Positions 49,675 to 58,127 are shown, counted from the first letter of the stretch. The stretch: DNA of 64,000 nucleotides from Streptomyces sp. NBC_00670 (GCF_036226765.1 NZ_CP109017.1:6945001-7009000); one strand, 5' to 3'. Notes: generated by a model from the letters alone, not told the origin. Translations and numbers: made by a program.

Positions 49675-50094
49675 TCAGGGCTGCGCGTCCACGGGGGCGG
49701 GCGCGGGGTCGGTGGTGAGGGAGGCGAGGACGCTGCGGGCCGAGGCGAGGTACTGCTGCTGCTCGGCGGCGGGCAGCTGGGCGTACGGAGCGCTCTGGCG
49801 GCCGAGGAGACGGTCGTGGGCGGCCAGGACCCGGGCGGCGTCCTCCACGGCCACGGTGGCGGGCCGGTCGGTCTCGTAGCTGATGACGATCTCGGTCTCA
49901 CCCGGCCAGAACGCGATCGCGTTGTCGGCCAGGGCACCGTTCTCGGGCATGCCGGCCGTCTCCCGGTAGGCACGCTCGGCCGCCCGCCAGGCCTTGCCGA
50001 CGGCCGCGTGGAGCGCGCCGTACGCGGGGTCGACCGGGACCGCGTACTCGCGGCGCGTGACGGTAATGACACGTTCGGTGAAGGGCTGGGGCAT
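49675..50094 (-). CDS. Hypothetical alpha/beta protein
   Basis: A 139-residue protein with strands at the start (R-V-I-T-V-T-R-R-E-Y-A-V) and helices later. It has no Cys and no membrane segment. Possibly related to small phage proteins of unknown function. ATG start. Confidence 0.5.
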   Translation of the reverse strand: MPQPFTERVITVTRREYAVPVDPAYGALHAAVGKAWRAAERAYRETAGMPENGALADNAIAFWPGETEIVISYETDRPATVAVEDAARVLAAHDRLLGRQSAPYAQLPAAEQQQYLASARSVLASLTTDPAPAPVDAQP

Positions 50095-50155
50095 CAGTGA
50101 ATCTCCGTGGTTGACGAGGGTTGAAGGCGGTCGGGTGACCGGGTGTCGGCTGGTC

Positions 50156-50380
50156 CTAGTCGCCGTGGGGTGCGGTGTCGGGCGTGGGCGCGGTGCGGAG
50201 CACGGTGCGGTAGGCCCACCACTGGGCTATCAGTCCGCTGGCGCACGCGGTGCCGGCGAACCCGAGGAACAGGCCGGCCTGGTCGGCGGCACCGGCGACC
50301 AGGCCGGCAGCGCCGAGGACGATGCTCACGTTGCTGAACGCGCGGACCACGCCAACGTTCCGCGTGCGGTCAGTGCTCAC
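50156..50380 (-). CDS. Small membrane protein
   Basis: A 74-residue protein with two hydrophobic helices (V-S-I-V-L-G-A-A-G-L-V-A-G and L-F-L-G-F-A-G-T-A-C-A-S-G-L). GTG start overlaps the next membrane gene by 11 bases. Role unknown. Confidence 0.5.
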   Translation of the reverse strand: MSTDRTRNVGVVRAFSNVSIVLGAAGLVAGAADQAGLFLGFAGTACASGLIAQWWAYRTVLRTAPTPDTAPHGD

Positions 50381-50573
50381 CGGCGCTCCCCGCTGGCTCG
50401 TCCCCGGCGTCCCGGCTCGAGGCGCCCCGGCGGCGGCGCAGGAGAGCGCGGAGCGCGATGTACAGCAGCAGGCACGTCCCGGCCACGACCGCCAGGACGA
50501 CGCCGGCGAGCACGCCGACGTACACGCAGGCGAGCAGGACGACAAGCATGAACGCGGTGATGGGGTCCGTCAT
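50370..50573 (-). CDS. Small single-pass membrane protein
   Basis: A 67-residue protein with hydrophobic residues 6-45 (A-F-M-L-V-V-L-L-A-C-V-Y-V-G-V-L and A-V-V-A-G-T-C-L-L-L-Y-I), probably two helices, then a basic tail (L-L-R-R-R-R-G). GGGGAGC upstream of ATG. A holin-like topology, but no lysis gene adjoins it. Confidence 0.5.
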   Translation of the reverse strand: MTDPITAFMLVVLLACVYVGVLAGVVLAVVAGTCLLLYIALRALLRRRRGASSRDAGDEPAGSAGEH

Positions 50574-51874
50574 GCCTCGAGCTCCCCGTCCGCAGCCGAC
50601 GGCGTCCCGGCGGTGAGAGCCGCCAGCGATTCCGTGCCGTGAGCCGTGACGTGCCCGCACGGCCACGGGTCCCAGCGGTGACCCGGCGGGGCGGGCTGCG
50701 GGTCCGCCTCGTACCCGGCGCTCGTGATGCGTTCCACGGCCGCGTCCCGGTGGGCGGCGCAGGCGTAGATCGTGCCGTGATGGGTGCCCAGCGCTCCCGG
50801 GCCCGGAGTGCTGGCTGCTACGAGGAGAGAGGCGCCCGCGTCGCACTGCCAACCGGTGTGTCCGTCCGCCGCCGCCTGTCCCGGCGTGAGGCGCAACTTC
50901 TCGGCGTAGCGGCGGGTGGAGACCTTCACGGTCCAGGCGCCGGCCGGCTGCGTCTCCTTCGCGGGCGTGTGTACCGGGCACTCGGGGTGCGGAAGGGTCC
51001 CGCCGCATTCGCAGGTCTGGAGCTGCGCCTCCTTCGCGCGCGCGGCCGGACCAGCGGGCCCGTCGGGGTTCGCCTGCTGCACTACCCGGGCCTGCCGCAG
51101 GATGCCCAGCGTCCATTCCCGGTCCCCCCACGCGCGCTGCTGCGTCTGCGCCCGCCTGATCTGGCTGTCGATCGCTTCGATGCTGGCGTGCTCGAAGAAC
51201 TCGGGGCGCAGGCGGTCGATGCGCGCCGGGTCTTCGGTCGGGGTGGTGGGCTGTTCGTCGGCCATCAGCGCGGAGAGGATCAGCCCTCGGTACTCCAGGG
51301 CGGTGCGCCCGGCGACGGCTTCGGTCTCCAGCACGGTGCGCACGCGAGCGAGGGCGTCCGGGGTGGGCTGTTCGTCAGCCAGCCGTCGCAGCCCGGCCAC
51401 CACGTCGCGGACCGTTTCGTGCCGAATGCGGGCGTCTTCATTCAGCTCGCCGTTCGCCCGGTCGTAGGCCTCGTTCTGGTCCGTGAGTTGGGCGTACTGG
51501 TCGGCGGCTTCCCGGAGTGCGGCGGCGCGCACGACGGCCCGGTCGCCGGTCTCACCAGCCTCCTCAGCCTCGGCGCGCTGCTCGGCGAACGTGGCGGCGG
51601 GGTCGGGCCCGTTGCAGCCGAACTGCTCGCGGATCGGGCCCGTGTGGCGGGGGTCGGTGCACAGCCGCGCGGACGGAAGGCTGGCGTCCTCGGGCGCGGC
51701 GGCGGCCTTGGCTTCAGCGTGCTGTAGGGCCAGGCTCCGGGTGCGGTGCACGTCGTGGCGACGCACGCGGGTGCCGCTGTGTGAGGTGCACAGGCTGCCG
51801 GGTTGGGCGCCGCAGGTGTCGCATGCGACGGCGAGCGCGGGCAGGGTCTGGGCGGGTGTGGGTTGCTCGGTCAT
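50570..51874 (-). CDS. Large helical protein with zinc finger and Cys cluster
   Basis: A 434-residue protein. Residues 18-48 hold C-D-T-C-G-A-Q-P-G-S-L-C-T and H-D-V-H-R-T-R, the common actinobacterial finger. Middle is helical and Glu/Ala-rich. Near residue 270 C-E-C-G-G-T-L-P-H-P-E-C-P-V-H forms a second site. The end holds further Cys/His. Probably interacts with nucleic acid; function unknown. ATG start. Confidence 0.55.
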   Translation of the reverse strand: MTEQPTPAQTLPALAVACDTCGAQPGSLCTSHSGTRVRRHDVHRTRSLALQHAEAKAAAAPEDASLPSARLCTDPRHTGPIREQFGCNGPDPAATFAEQRAEAEEAGETGDRAVVRAAALREAADQYAQLTDQNEAYDRANGELNEDARIRHETVRDVVAGLRRLADEQPTPDALARVRTVLETEAVAGRTALEYRGLILSALMADEQPTTPTEDPARIDRLRPEFFEHASIEAIDSQIRRAQTQQRAWGDREWTLGILRQARVVQQANPDGPAGPAARAKEAQLQTCECGGTLPHPECPVHTPAKETQPAGAWTVKVSTRRYAEKLRLTPGQAAADGHTGWQCDAGASLLVAASTPGPGALGTHHGTIYACAAHRDAAVERITSAGYEADPQPAPPGHRWDPWPCGHVTAHGTESLAALTAGTPSAADGELEA

Positions 51875-51895
51875 GGTCGTGGCCTTTCGGTTGAC

Positions 51896-52576
51896 TCAGG
51901 CGGTGGGCTGGTCGTTGCGGGTGGGCCACCACTGCTCGTGCTTGTCCTGGCGGCACAGCGCGCACAGGTCGCCGTGCCACGTTGCCGAGCCGCACTCCCC
52001 GCACAGCGAGCTCGGGCGTTCCGGCGGGGCGCCGCCCTGCATCACCGCCGCACAGTCCGGGCAGACGCCGACGGGCAGCGGGGCACCGGGGCGGGTCTCG
52101 ATGAGGTCGTTGGGGACGACGGCCATCAGGTCGCAGGCGGTCGGGGCGAGGACACCGGGCTCCGGGCGGGGGAAGACGGCCGGCACGGGGAGGATGTGCC
52201 GGTAGTCCGGGCTGGCGCTGGCGTAGGGACTGTGAGGGTTCGGCGAGAGCCGGGGTTCCTCGCCCGGGGCCTGCGGGTCCGGGCCGACCGGCATCGGCAG
52301 GGCGCCCAGCTCGCGGACTGCGGTCGGCACGTCGGTGATCGGGTGGGCCGCCCGGTACTCGCTCTCGGGGATCACGTCGACGTGGGCGAGCGCGATGCAG
52401 GCGGGGTGTCCGTCGACCCAGACGACGTCGGAGTGCCCTCCCAGACCCTGCGCCTTGCTGCGGGTGCGGGTCACGAGGCGCTCGCAGTCGGGGTCGTCCT
52501 CGGGGCGGGCGCCGGGGTAGGCGACGACGGGGGTCCCGACCGGGTAGCGGGCGTTCCACTCGGCGATGGTGGTCAT
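51896..52576 (-). CDS. Hypothetical protein with C-terminal double ribbon
   Basis: A 226-residue protein. The N-terminal 70 residues resemble a small beta barrel (V-G-T-P-V-V-A-Y-P-G, V-V-W-V-D-G). The C-terminal 55 residues have C-P-D-C-A-A, C-G-E-C-G-S and C-A-L-C-R, two zinc ribbons. It overlaps the methyltransferase gene by one base. Unknown role. Confidence 0.5.
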   Translation of the reverse strand: MTTIAEWNARYPVGTPVVAYPGARPEDDPDCERLVTRTRSKAQGLGGHSDVVWVDGHPACIALAHVDVIPESEYRAAHPITDVPTAVRELGALPMPVGPDPQAPGEEPRLSPNPHSPYASASPDYRHILPVPAVFPRPEPGVLAPTACDLMAVVPNDLIETRPGAPLPVGVCPDCAAVMQGGAPPERPSSLCGECGSATWHGDLCALCRQDKHEQWWPTRNDQPTA

Positions 52577-53826
52577 CAGGGAGTACTCCTCGGAGAAGGG
52601 TGGGTGGGCGCTTGGCGCGGTGTCAGTAGCTGTCTGAACTGGTGAAATTTCTCGTCTCGTGTGCCGTGGACGTCGGCGTAGCGGACGGTCGCGGCGGTCT
52701 GCGGGGCCGGGCCTGCGCGTCGGGAGAAGACAGCCGCGCAGACGGGGAGGGTGACGCAGGGGAAGATGCGGGTGCGGCCCGGAGGTGCCTTGCCTTCCGG
52801 CGTCAGGTCGACGATGAAGCCGCGGTCCGCTGCCGCGCGCAGAGCAGCCCGCATGCCCTCGAACGCGCTCCCCTTCAGCCACGCGTTAGGGGTGACGTAG
52901 GCGATCGCGGCCGGGCCCATCCTGGCCTCGAAGGCGGCCCAGACCGCCCACCGCCAGAAGTACAGGTAGAGGTTGGCCAGGACGTACTCGCGTCGTCCCT
53001 GGCCCGGAGTCCGGAACTCGTCCATCGACGGCCGCCACAGTTCGTCGGCAGCCCGTTCCTGCCCGGGCCGAGGCCGGCGCGCCTCGAGCCACGGCGCGGC
53101 GCCCGCAGCCTGGGCGCGGTAGGGCGGGTTGCCCACGACGGCCAGTGGGCCGGTGCGGTCGGTGAGAGCGGGAGGCCGGGTGCCGGTGAGGGCGTCGCCG
53201 ACAATGATGTTCCGGTCGAGCCAGGTGATCGGCACCATGCCGCTGGTCTCCAGCCAGCAGGCGCTGCGGGCGACGTCGACGGCGACGGGGTCGGTGTCGA
53301 TGCCGTGCACGCAGCAGGCCATGACGTCTGCCATGACCGTCCGGACCGTGAGCGGCGCCGGTTCCTGTGTTCCGTAGAGCAGTCCGGCGTACGCCGTGGC
53401 GAGCACCCGGGCTGCGGCGACGAGGAACACGCCGCCACCGCATGCCGGGTCCAGGACGGTGACGGCCAGGACGTCGCGGGGGTCGTCGTCGAGCGCGAGA
53501 TCCGTGATCTCGCTCAGGGCGGCCTGCGTGAGCGGGTGGGCGATCTCGGCCGGGGTGTACCAGGCGCCGGCCGCGCTGCGGTCCGCACCTGCGAGGAGTT
53601 CCTCGCGGAGCGTGCCGAGCTCCACCGCTCCCCATGTGGCCAGGTCGCCGGCGTCGTTGAGGATTTTCGTCGCACGGTCGGCGGCGTCGCGGGGCAGCGT
53701 GATCGGCCAGGGGGCGGCCATGTTGCGGGCGCGGGCGGCCGCGTTGACGGCCAGGCGGAGGATCTGCCGGTGTCCGTCCGCGCCGGGCGCCTCGTCGGCA
53801 AGGGCCTGCAGGTGGGTTGTCTTCAT
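52576..53826 (-). CDS. Adenine-specific DNA methyltransferase (Eco57I/type I-like)
   Basis: A 416-residue N6-adenine methylase. The SAM motif V-L-D-P-A-C-G-G-G-V-F-L lies near residues 122-133 and the catalytic N-P-P-Y near 209-212, the gamma-class order. The N-terminal helical domain resembles HsdM/Eco57I enzymes. There is no adjacent specificity or nuclease subunit, so it is an orphan methylase that may protect phage DNA. ATG start. It overlaps the preceding sigma-like gene by four bases. Confidence 0.85.
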   Translation of the reverse strand: MKTTHLQALADEAPGADGHRQILRLAVNAAARARNMAAPWPITLPRDAADRATKILNDAGDLATWGAVELGTLREELLAGADRSAAGAWYTPAEIAHPLTQAALSEITDLALDDDPRDVLAVTVLDPACGGGVFLVAAARVLATAYAGLLYGTQEPAPLTVRTVMADVMACCVHGIDTDPVAVDVARSACWLETSGMVPITWLDRNIIVGDALTGTRPPALTDRTGPLAVVGNPPYRAQAAGAAPWLEARRPRPGQERAADELWRPSMDEFRTPGQGRREYVLANLYLYFWRWAVWAAFEARMGPAAIAYVTPNAWLKGSAFEGMRAALRAAADRGFIVDLTPEGKAPPGRTRIFPCVTLPVCAAVFSRRAGPAPQTAATVRYADVHGTRDEKFHQFRQLLTPRQAPTHPSPRSTP

Positions 53827-54749
53827 ACGGGCTCCTGGTCCGGGACGGGGAGCCGCTTGCCGGACAGCAGTCGGGAGATGTAGGAGTCGGAGACCGCGAA
53901 GTCGGCGGCGATCGCGGTGATCGTCGTGCCGTCGGCTCGGCGGGTGCGGATGTCGGCGAGTTGGGAGACGGTGATCCGGCGGCGCGGTACCGCCCCGTTG
54001 GCCCGGTCGCGTTCCCGTGTGTCGTCGGTGGCCGCCTGCGTGCACGGCGGGCACCGGCAGGCGTGGTTGGTGTAGGTGGAGGCGCGGCCGTGCACGAGCT
54101 CGGGCACGGGGCGGCCGCCGGTGCGGCGTCGTACGGCTTGCGTGGCCGGCCGCCGCCTGCTTGCCGAGGGGACGGTGGCGGACCGGTTGCCGAATCGGCG
54201 GTCGACGCCCCACGGACGCGATGCCGTTTCTCCCTCGTGCCACCACCGCAGGAACCGGCGGCGCGCTTGGAAGATCAGCACGCGGAACGTGCTCGGTGTC
54301 ACACCGAGGCGTACGGCCGCCTCGCGGTAGTCGCCGACGGTGGCGAGCATGGTGAGCGCGTCCTGCTGGCGCGGCGTCAGTCGCGGCCAGATCTGGGCGA
54401 CGGCCAGGCGCTCCACGACACCTGGTTCGGGCGACTGGGGGTTGGTGACCGTCCAGTAGGCGTGGAACCGCGGCATTGGTGCGCCGTAGACGTGGGTGGA
54501 ACGCCCGTGGGTGCGCATCTCGGCGCTGACGCGGGCGTCGTTCGCGCGGCGGCCTGCGGTGAACAGTTCCTGCCGGGTGGGTGGCTGGTCGGCGCTGAGC
54601 AGGTACTCGGTGATCCCGAACCACACCGCGTCGTACCGCTCCTCGATGTCGGCCGCTGTGTGCCAGCGGTCGGTTCGCAGCACGTACCGGGCCATGCGCT
54701 GCAGGTCCCGCATGGTGTAGCCGTGCGCGACCGGGGTGTCGGCGGTCAT
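53823..54749 (-). CDS. Sigma-region-4-like HTH protein with second C-terminal HTH
   Basis: A 308-residue protein. Residues 125-170 form a sigma-70 region 4 type HTH (L-T-P-R-Q-Q-D-A-L-T-M-L-A and later V-T-P-S-T-F-R-V-L). Near 235 lies C-R-C-P-P-C-T-Q-A, a zinc knuckle, and residues 260-300 hold another HTH (I-A-A-D-F-A-V-S-D-S-Y-I-S-R-L-L). Probably a phage regulator of middle or late genes. ATG start; overlaps next gene by four bases. Confidence 0.65.
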   Translation of the reverse strand: MTADTPVAHGYTMRDLQRMARYVLRTDRWHTAADIEERYDAVWFGITEYLLSADQPPTRQELFTAGRRANDARVSAEMRTHGRSTHVYGAPMPRFHAYWTVTNPQSPEPGVVERLAVAQIWPRLTPRQQDALTMLATVGDYREAAVRLGVTPSTFRVLIFQARRRFLRWWHEGETASRPWGVDRRFGNRSATVPSASRRRPATQAVRRRTGGRPVPELVHGRASTYTNHACRCPPCTQAATDDTRERDRANGAVPRRRITVSQLADIRTRRADGTTITAIAADFAVSDSYISRLLSGKRLPVPDQEPV

Positions 54750-54955
54750 GGCGCCTCCGGTCGGTATGCGGGCATCGGGAGGTACTCCTCGGGGATGGCG
54801 AGTTGGTGGGGGCTGATGGGGATGGGGCGGCGCCTGCGGGATCGCTGTGTGCTGCCGCGCAGGCGCCGGCGCCGTTTGCGTCGGCAGCCCGCGCCCAGGC
54901 CGTCCGGGCTCGGCCGGCGCAGTGGCGTGTCGCAGTCGCGGCAGCGGGCGGTCAT
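54746..54955 (-). CDS. Small zinc-binding protein (DUF6011-like)
   Basis: A 69-residue protein starting M-T-A-R-C-R-D-C-D-T-P-L-R and G-L-G-A-G-C-R-R-K, a single CxxC...C zinc site followed by a very basic segment (R-R-R-R-L-R-G-S). Typical of nucleic-acid binding phage accessory proteins. ATG overlaps the preceding stop by four bases. Confidence 0.55.
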   Translation of the reverse strand: MTARCRDCDTPLRRPSPDGLGAGCRRKRRRRLRGSTQRSRRRRPIPISPHQLAIPEEYLPMPAYRPEAP

Positions 54956-55488
54956 GCCGCAGGTCCCCCTGCCATCGGCGGCGGGACCGCGAGACCGACG
55001 GCCGTCGGCGCTGCGGTCGTGGGGCCGAAGAGGGTGTGGAGGACGGCGCCGAGGCAGACGCGTTCCGACTCGTCCAGGAGGTGGTCGTGGGCGATGCAGG
55101 CGGGGTGCTCGCAGCCGTCGACGACGCGGCCGGCGGGCTCGCGGCCGTGGCCGAGGGTGTAGGAGAGGCGCCGGGCGAGGTGATACCGGCCGTCGTGCAG
55201 GAAGATCGGCTGGCGGTAGGAGTCGAGATCGCCGAGCCACTGGGCGTGCCCGTCGGCCAGGTGCCGCACCTGCCCCCACAGCGCCTCCTCCAGGCTGCAC
55301 AGGACGCGGTCCTTCCTGGCGGTGCGGGGGCGAATCCCGGTCTGCCGGCGGACCGCGGCGACGTCCTGCGGCGCGACGCCCAGCATGTGGGTGATCTCGT
55401 CGTCCCACCGGCCGACGCGGATGTGCGCGGCGATGTCTGCCCGGGTGCGGACGGCGAGCCGATCCACCTCGTGGAACTGGTGGTTCAC
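54952..55488 (-). CDS. HNH-like protein with HTH N-terminus
   Basis: A 178-residue protein. The N-terminal half is helical with an HTH-like segment (D-D-E-I-T-H-M-L-G-V-A). The C-terminal part reads G-R-V-V-D-G-C-E-H-P-A-C-I-A-H-D-H-L, which looks like a zinc-supported HNH-type site with a possible catalytic His, similar to the gene at 58442. It may be a homing-endonuclease-derived DNA-binding protein. GTG start with GTGA overlap. Confidence 0.5.
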   Translation of the reverse strand: MNHQFHEVDRLAVRTRADIAAHIRVGRWDDEITHMLGVAPQDVAAVRRQTGIRPRTARKDRVLCSLEEALWGQVRHLADGHAQWLGDLDSYRQPIFLHDGRYHLARRLSYTLGHGREPAGRVVDGCEHPACIAHDHLLDESERVCLGAVLHTLFGPTTAAPTAVGLAVPPPMAGGPAA

Positions 55489-55742
55489 GCGCGTCCCCGT
55501 TCGTCGACGAGCTGCTCGGCGAGGCGCCGGAGAGCGCCGTCGCTGCTGGCCAGGTCGCGGCGGGCTGTCGCGAGGGCGGTGATGACGCGGGTGAGCCGGT
55601 GCCGGAGGTTGTCGGTCGTGCGGGCGGCGGCCCGCTCGAGGCGGCGGCGGTCGAGTTCGGCCGTGGTGCAGGCGTCGTTGTAGCGCTGCTGCCAGCGGGC
55701 CTCGACGGCGCGGAGGTGTCTGGTGGTGGTCAACCCGAACAT
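55485..55742 (-). CDS. Basic coiled-coil protein
   Basis: An 85-residue helical protein with regular Arg/Ala/Leu spacing (L-R-A-V-E-A-R-W-Q-Q-R-Y), probably a coiled coil. AAAGGGAGCC precedes the ATG. No function assigned. Confidence 0.5.
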   Translation of the reverse strand: MFGLTTTRHLRAVEARWQQRYNDACTTAELDRRRLERAAARTTDNLRHRLTRVITALATARRDLASSDGALRRLAEQLVDERGRA

Positions 55743-55756
55743 GTGCGGGCTCCCTT

Positions 55757-56086
55757 TCAGCGTGGTGGGGTGCGGCGGTTGCGGCGCCGGTCGTCGAGCC
55801 GGATGACTCCCGCCGGGAGGGCGAGGGGCAGCTGCTCCTGGCGGCCGGCGGCGCAGGCGGCCGGATGGGGCATGTGGAGGCGTTCCAGGCCCCACCGCGG
55901 GCGTTCGGCGGTGACCGTGCGGGAGAGGTAGGCGCCGGTGCCGTCGCGGTGCACCGCGGTGTTCCCCGCGGGGTCCGGGTCCGGGCTGACGGCCAGGGTG
56001 CGGCCGCCCGGGGTGGTCGAGCCGGGCTGGGTCCGTGTCCACAGCACCCGCTGGCGGCAGCGGGGGCAGCGGCCGTATCCGTTCAC
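55757..56086 (-). CDS. Small zinc-ribbon protein
   Basis: A 109-residue protein beginning M-N-G-Y-G-R-C-P-R-C-R-Q-R-V-L-W, a half zinc ribbon, with C and H later (H-P-A-A-C-A-A). GTG start coupled to the upstream gene by GTGA. Basic C-terminus. Role unknown. Confidence 0.5.
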   Translation of the reverse strand: MNGYGRCPRCRQRVLWTRTQPGSTTPGGRTLAVSPDPDPAGNTAVHRDGTGAYLSRTVTAERPRWGLERLHMPHPAACAAGRQEQLPLALPAGVIRLDDRRRNRRTPPR

Positions 56087-56397
56087 GGCCGGCCTCCCGG
56101 GATGTCGCGGGAGGCGGCCTCGAGAGCCTCGGCGTGGGCGGTGTGGGCGGCCTGGACCCGGTCGGGGTCGGCACCCGGCACCATCCGGCCCACGGAGTCC
56201 GGGATCGCGCACGGAGTCCCGGCGGGGGCGTGGCAGGCGGGGCAGTCGGTGGAGGCGACCACCCACACCTCGACACGGCCCGGATGGGAGGTGGGTCGCG
56301 GTCTGCGGAGGGTGGTGCAGGGCTCGTCGGCCTGGGCGTGGCACCAGGCGCATGCGTGCTCGAGCTCGGGCTGTCTGCGGTAGGCACGTGAGGTCAT
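56083..56397 (-). CDS. Double zinc-finger protein
   Basis: A 104-residue protein with two fingers of the same kind as in the initiator-like protein: C-A-W-C-H-A-Q-A-D-E-P-C and C-P-A-C-H-A-P-A-G-T-P-C, each followed by a His. It lies downstream of the initiator gene, which has the same finger twice, so the two may share an ancestor or bind together. Confidence 0.55.
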   Translation of the reverse strand: MTSRAYRRQPELEHACAWCHAQADEPCTTLRRPRPTSHPGRVEVWVVASTDCPACHAPAGTPCAIPDSVGRMVPGADPDRVQAAHTAHAEALEAASRDIPGGRP

Positions 56398-56412
56398 GGG
56401 TCATCACCGTCG

Positions 56413-57714
56413 TCAGGTTCCGGTGCTGGTGGTCGGGGGCTGGTGGGCGTGGTCGTGGGCGGCGCGGGCGGCGTCGATGCGCCGGGGGTGGGCGTCGCGC
56501 CAGGGGCGGCCGTCGCCGCGCAGGCACGGGGAGCCGGCCGGTGCGCCGCAGTCCGGGCATGCGGTACGGGTGACGGACCAGGCCATGGCGCGGACGGGGT
56601 GGACGTCGTCACGGGCGCCGGGACGGACGTCGCAGGCCGCGCCGGGGCGGGCTTTGCACTGCGGGCAGGCGGCGGCGACCTCCGGCCGATCCCGTTCGGC
56701 GGGTGCGGGCTGCCCGGGGTGGCCGCCCGGGGCGGCGTCGAGAGCGGCGAGCTCCGGCCCGACGAGCGCGATGCCGAACAGCTCGAGCGCCCTCACGCGG
56801 CCCTGGTGCTGCAGGACCCAGCGGATGTCCTCCGGGGTGGCGGTGGCGCGGATCGTCTCGAGGTCCAGGCCGGGCACCGCCAGGAGCAGCGGCGGCTGAC
56901 TCGCCCCCTGCACCGGAGGCGTGCTGCGGGAGCGGGTGCCGCGCGGGGCCGGGACGACGTGGAGCGCGGGCTGCGGCAGCGTGCCGCTGCCGTCGCCGGG
57001 GGCGTTCGCGCGCGCGTCCTGTGGTTGCTCACCGGCGCCCGTTGGATCTTTGTCGAGGCGTTTGTCCCCCCGCAGGGGGGAACTACTTTGTTCCCCCCCG
57101 GCGGGAACGGGTTCCGGAACCCGTTCCGCGTCGGGTTCCGCACCCGTTCCGGAACGGGTTCCGGCCTTTCCGGAACCCCCGGCGGGAACGGGTTCCGGAA
57201 CCCCGGCAGGGAACGGGTTCCGGCCCTCCTGGTCCCCGTTCCGCGTCGGGGTCCGGAACCCGTTCCGCACCGGGTTCCCCTCCACGGGCACCCGCTCCTC
57301 CTCGACAGCGGCGAGCATCTCCTTGATCTCCTTCTCCTTGATCGCCGCCTTCCGCCGCGCCTGCCGCGTGTCCGTGTACAGGTGCATGTGCGCGTCCCAG
57401 TCCAGACGCCCGCCCAGCGGCACGATCAGCTGGTACGCGGAGGACGTGTTCGGCCGGCGCCTGCGGCGCAGGAGCCCGACGGCCATGAGGACCCGCACCG
57501 CGCGGGTGACGGTCTCCTCGCTGCACCCGGCGACCCGGGCGATCGTCGGCGCCGCCGGAGTCGAGTTCGTGCCGTCGGAGTCCGCGTAGACCGCGATGAC
57601 CCAGCCGATGTGCACGATTCTCGACACGTCGATCCGGCCGATGCGCTTGGCCTCGTCACGCGTCAGGTTCAGCCACGCGGTACGAATCGCCTGGGTCGGC
57701 TTCTCCTCGCTCAC
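56413..57714 (-). CDS. Winged-helix replication-initiator-like protein
   Basis: A 433-residue protein. Residues 1-100 include a winged helix (A-P-T-I-A-R-V-A-G-C-S-E-E-T-V-T-R-A-V at 55-73, then L-L-R-R-R-R-R and a hydrophobic strand). Residues 145-212 are a low-complexity linker encoded by the GGAAC/GTTCC array. Residues 280-325 are helical (D-I-R-W-V-L-Q-H-Q-G). The end has two fingers, C-P-Q-C-K-A-R-P-G-A-A-C and C-P-D-C-G-A-P-A-G-S-P-C. An N-terminal DNA-binding domain with iterons inside its own gene recalls lambda O and some Streptomyces plasmid Rep genes. This replication role is inferred, not shown by a family match. GTG start; the upstream GGGAATCCC is a weak site. Confidence 0.6.
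   Translation of the reverse strand: MSEEKPTQAIRTAWLNLTRDEAKRIGRIDVSRIVHIGWVIAVYADSDGTNSTPAAPTIARVAGCSEETVTRAVRVLMAVGLLRRRRRPNTSSAYQLIVPLGGRLDWDAHMHLYTDTRQARRKAAIKEKEIKEMLAAVEEERVPVEGNPVRNGFRTPTRNGDQEGRNPFPAGVPEPVPAGGSGKAGTRSGTGAEPDAERVPEPVPAGGEQSSSPLRGDKRLDKDPTGAGEQPQDARANAPGDGSGTLPQPALHVVPAPRGTRSRSTPPVQGASQPPLLLAVPGLDLETIRATATPEDIRWVLQHQGRVRALELFGIALVGPELAALDAAPGGHPGQPAPAERDRPEVAAACPQCKARPGAACDVRPGARDDVHPVRAMAWSVTRTACPDCGAPAGSPCLRGDGRPWRDAHPRRIDAARAAHDHAHQPPTTSTGT
57041..57280. repeat. Intragenic iteron array, candidate replication origin
   Basis: Between 57079 and 57278 GGAAC or its complement GTTCC occurs about 20 times, often back to back as GGAACGGGTTCC. A 28-base segment is repeated exactly (57095-57122 and 57176-57203), and CCCGTTCCGCGTCGGG occurs at 57120-57135 and 57235-57250. 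A perfect 24-bp palindrome spans 57104-57127. The left flank (57041-57093) is AT-richer for this genome and includes AACTACTTTGTT between C6/G6 arms that can pair, a possible unwinding site. The array lies in residues about 145-212 of the initiator-like gene. Confidence 0.6.
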
Positions 57715-57809
57715 GTCAGGGATTCCCGGGGTGCGGATGCGGATGCGGTCACGGGGGTGGCTCCGATCTCCGAAGGGACAGAACAGGTGAAGACGACGGG
57801 CAGCGGGCG

Positions 57810-58127
57810 CTAGCGGTGGCGGTCCCGCTCGGCGGCCTGCGCCGCCCGGTAGACGGCCGGGCTGGAGCGGCGCTTGCCGGAGGCGACCGCCCGCTCGTCG
57901 GCGAGCGAGGACGCGGCCTGCGGGGAGGGCGTCGACCAGGCGCCGGCCGGGAGCCCGGGCCCGGGCGGCGACTCCGGCCGCCCGGCCAGCGCCGCCGGGG
58001 TATGCAGCGGACACCGCAGCCCCTGCTGATACGGCCGCACGCCCTCAGCGGCGCGGCAGTACCGGTCCTCCGCGCCGATCCAGTGCCCGCACTCCGGCCG
58101 CCCGCCGCCACGCCCGAGGCCGCTCAT
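57810..58127 (-). CDS. Hypothetical protein with Cys/His N-terminal motif
   Basis: A 105-residue protein beginning with C-G-H-W-I-G near residues 13-18 and R-Y-C-R-A-A-E-G-V-R-P-Y-Q-Q-G-L-R-C-P-L-H-T-P, a family of short Streptomyces zinc-site proteins. The C-terminal half is Pro-rich and basic. ATG coupled to the WhiB gene by a four-base overlap. Confidence 0.55.
   Translation of the reverse strand: MSGLGRGGGRPECGHWIGAEDRYCRAAEGVRPYQQGLRCPLHTPAALAGRPESPPGPGLPAGAWSTPSPQAASSLADERAVASGKRRSSPAVYRAAQAAERDRHR

Noticed and set aside
50370-50573. Holin call for small membrane proteins
   Set aside because: Topology fits, but no endolysin or other lysis gene is near any of the small membrane genes, so a neutral name was used.
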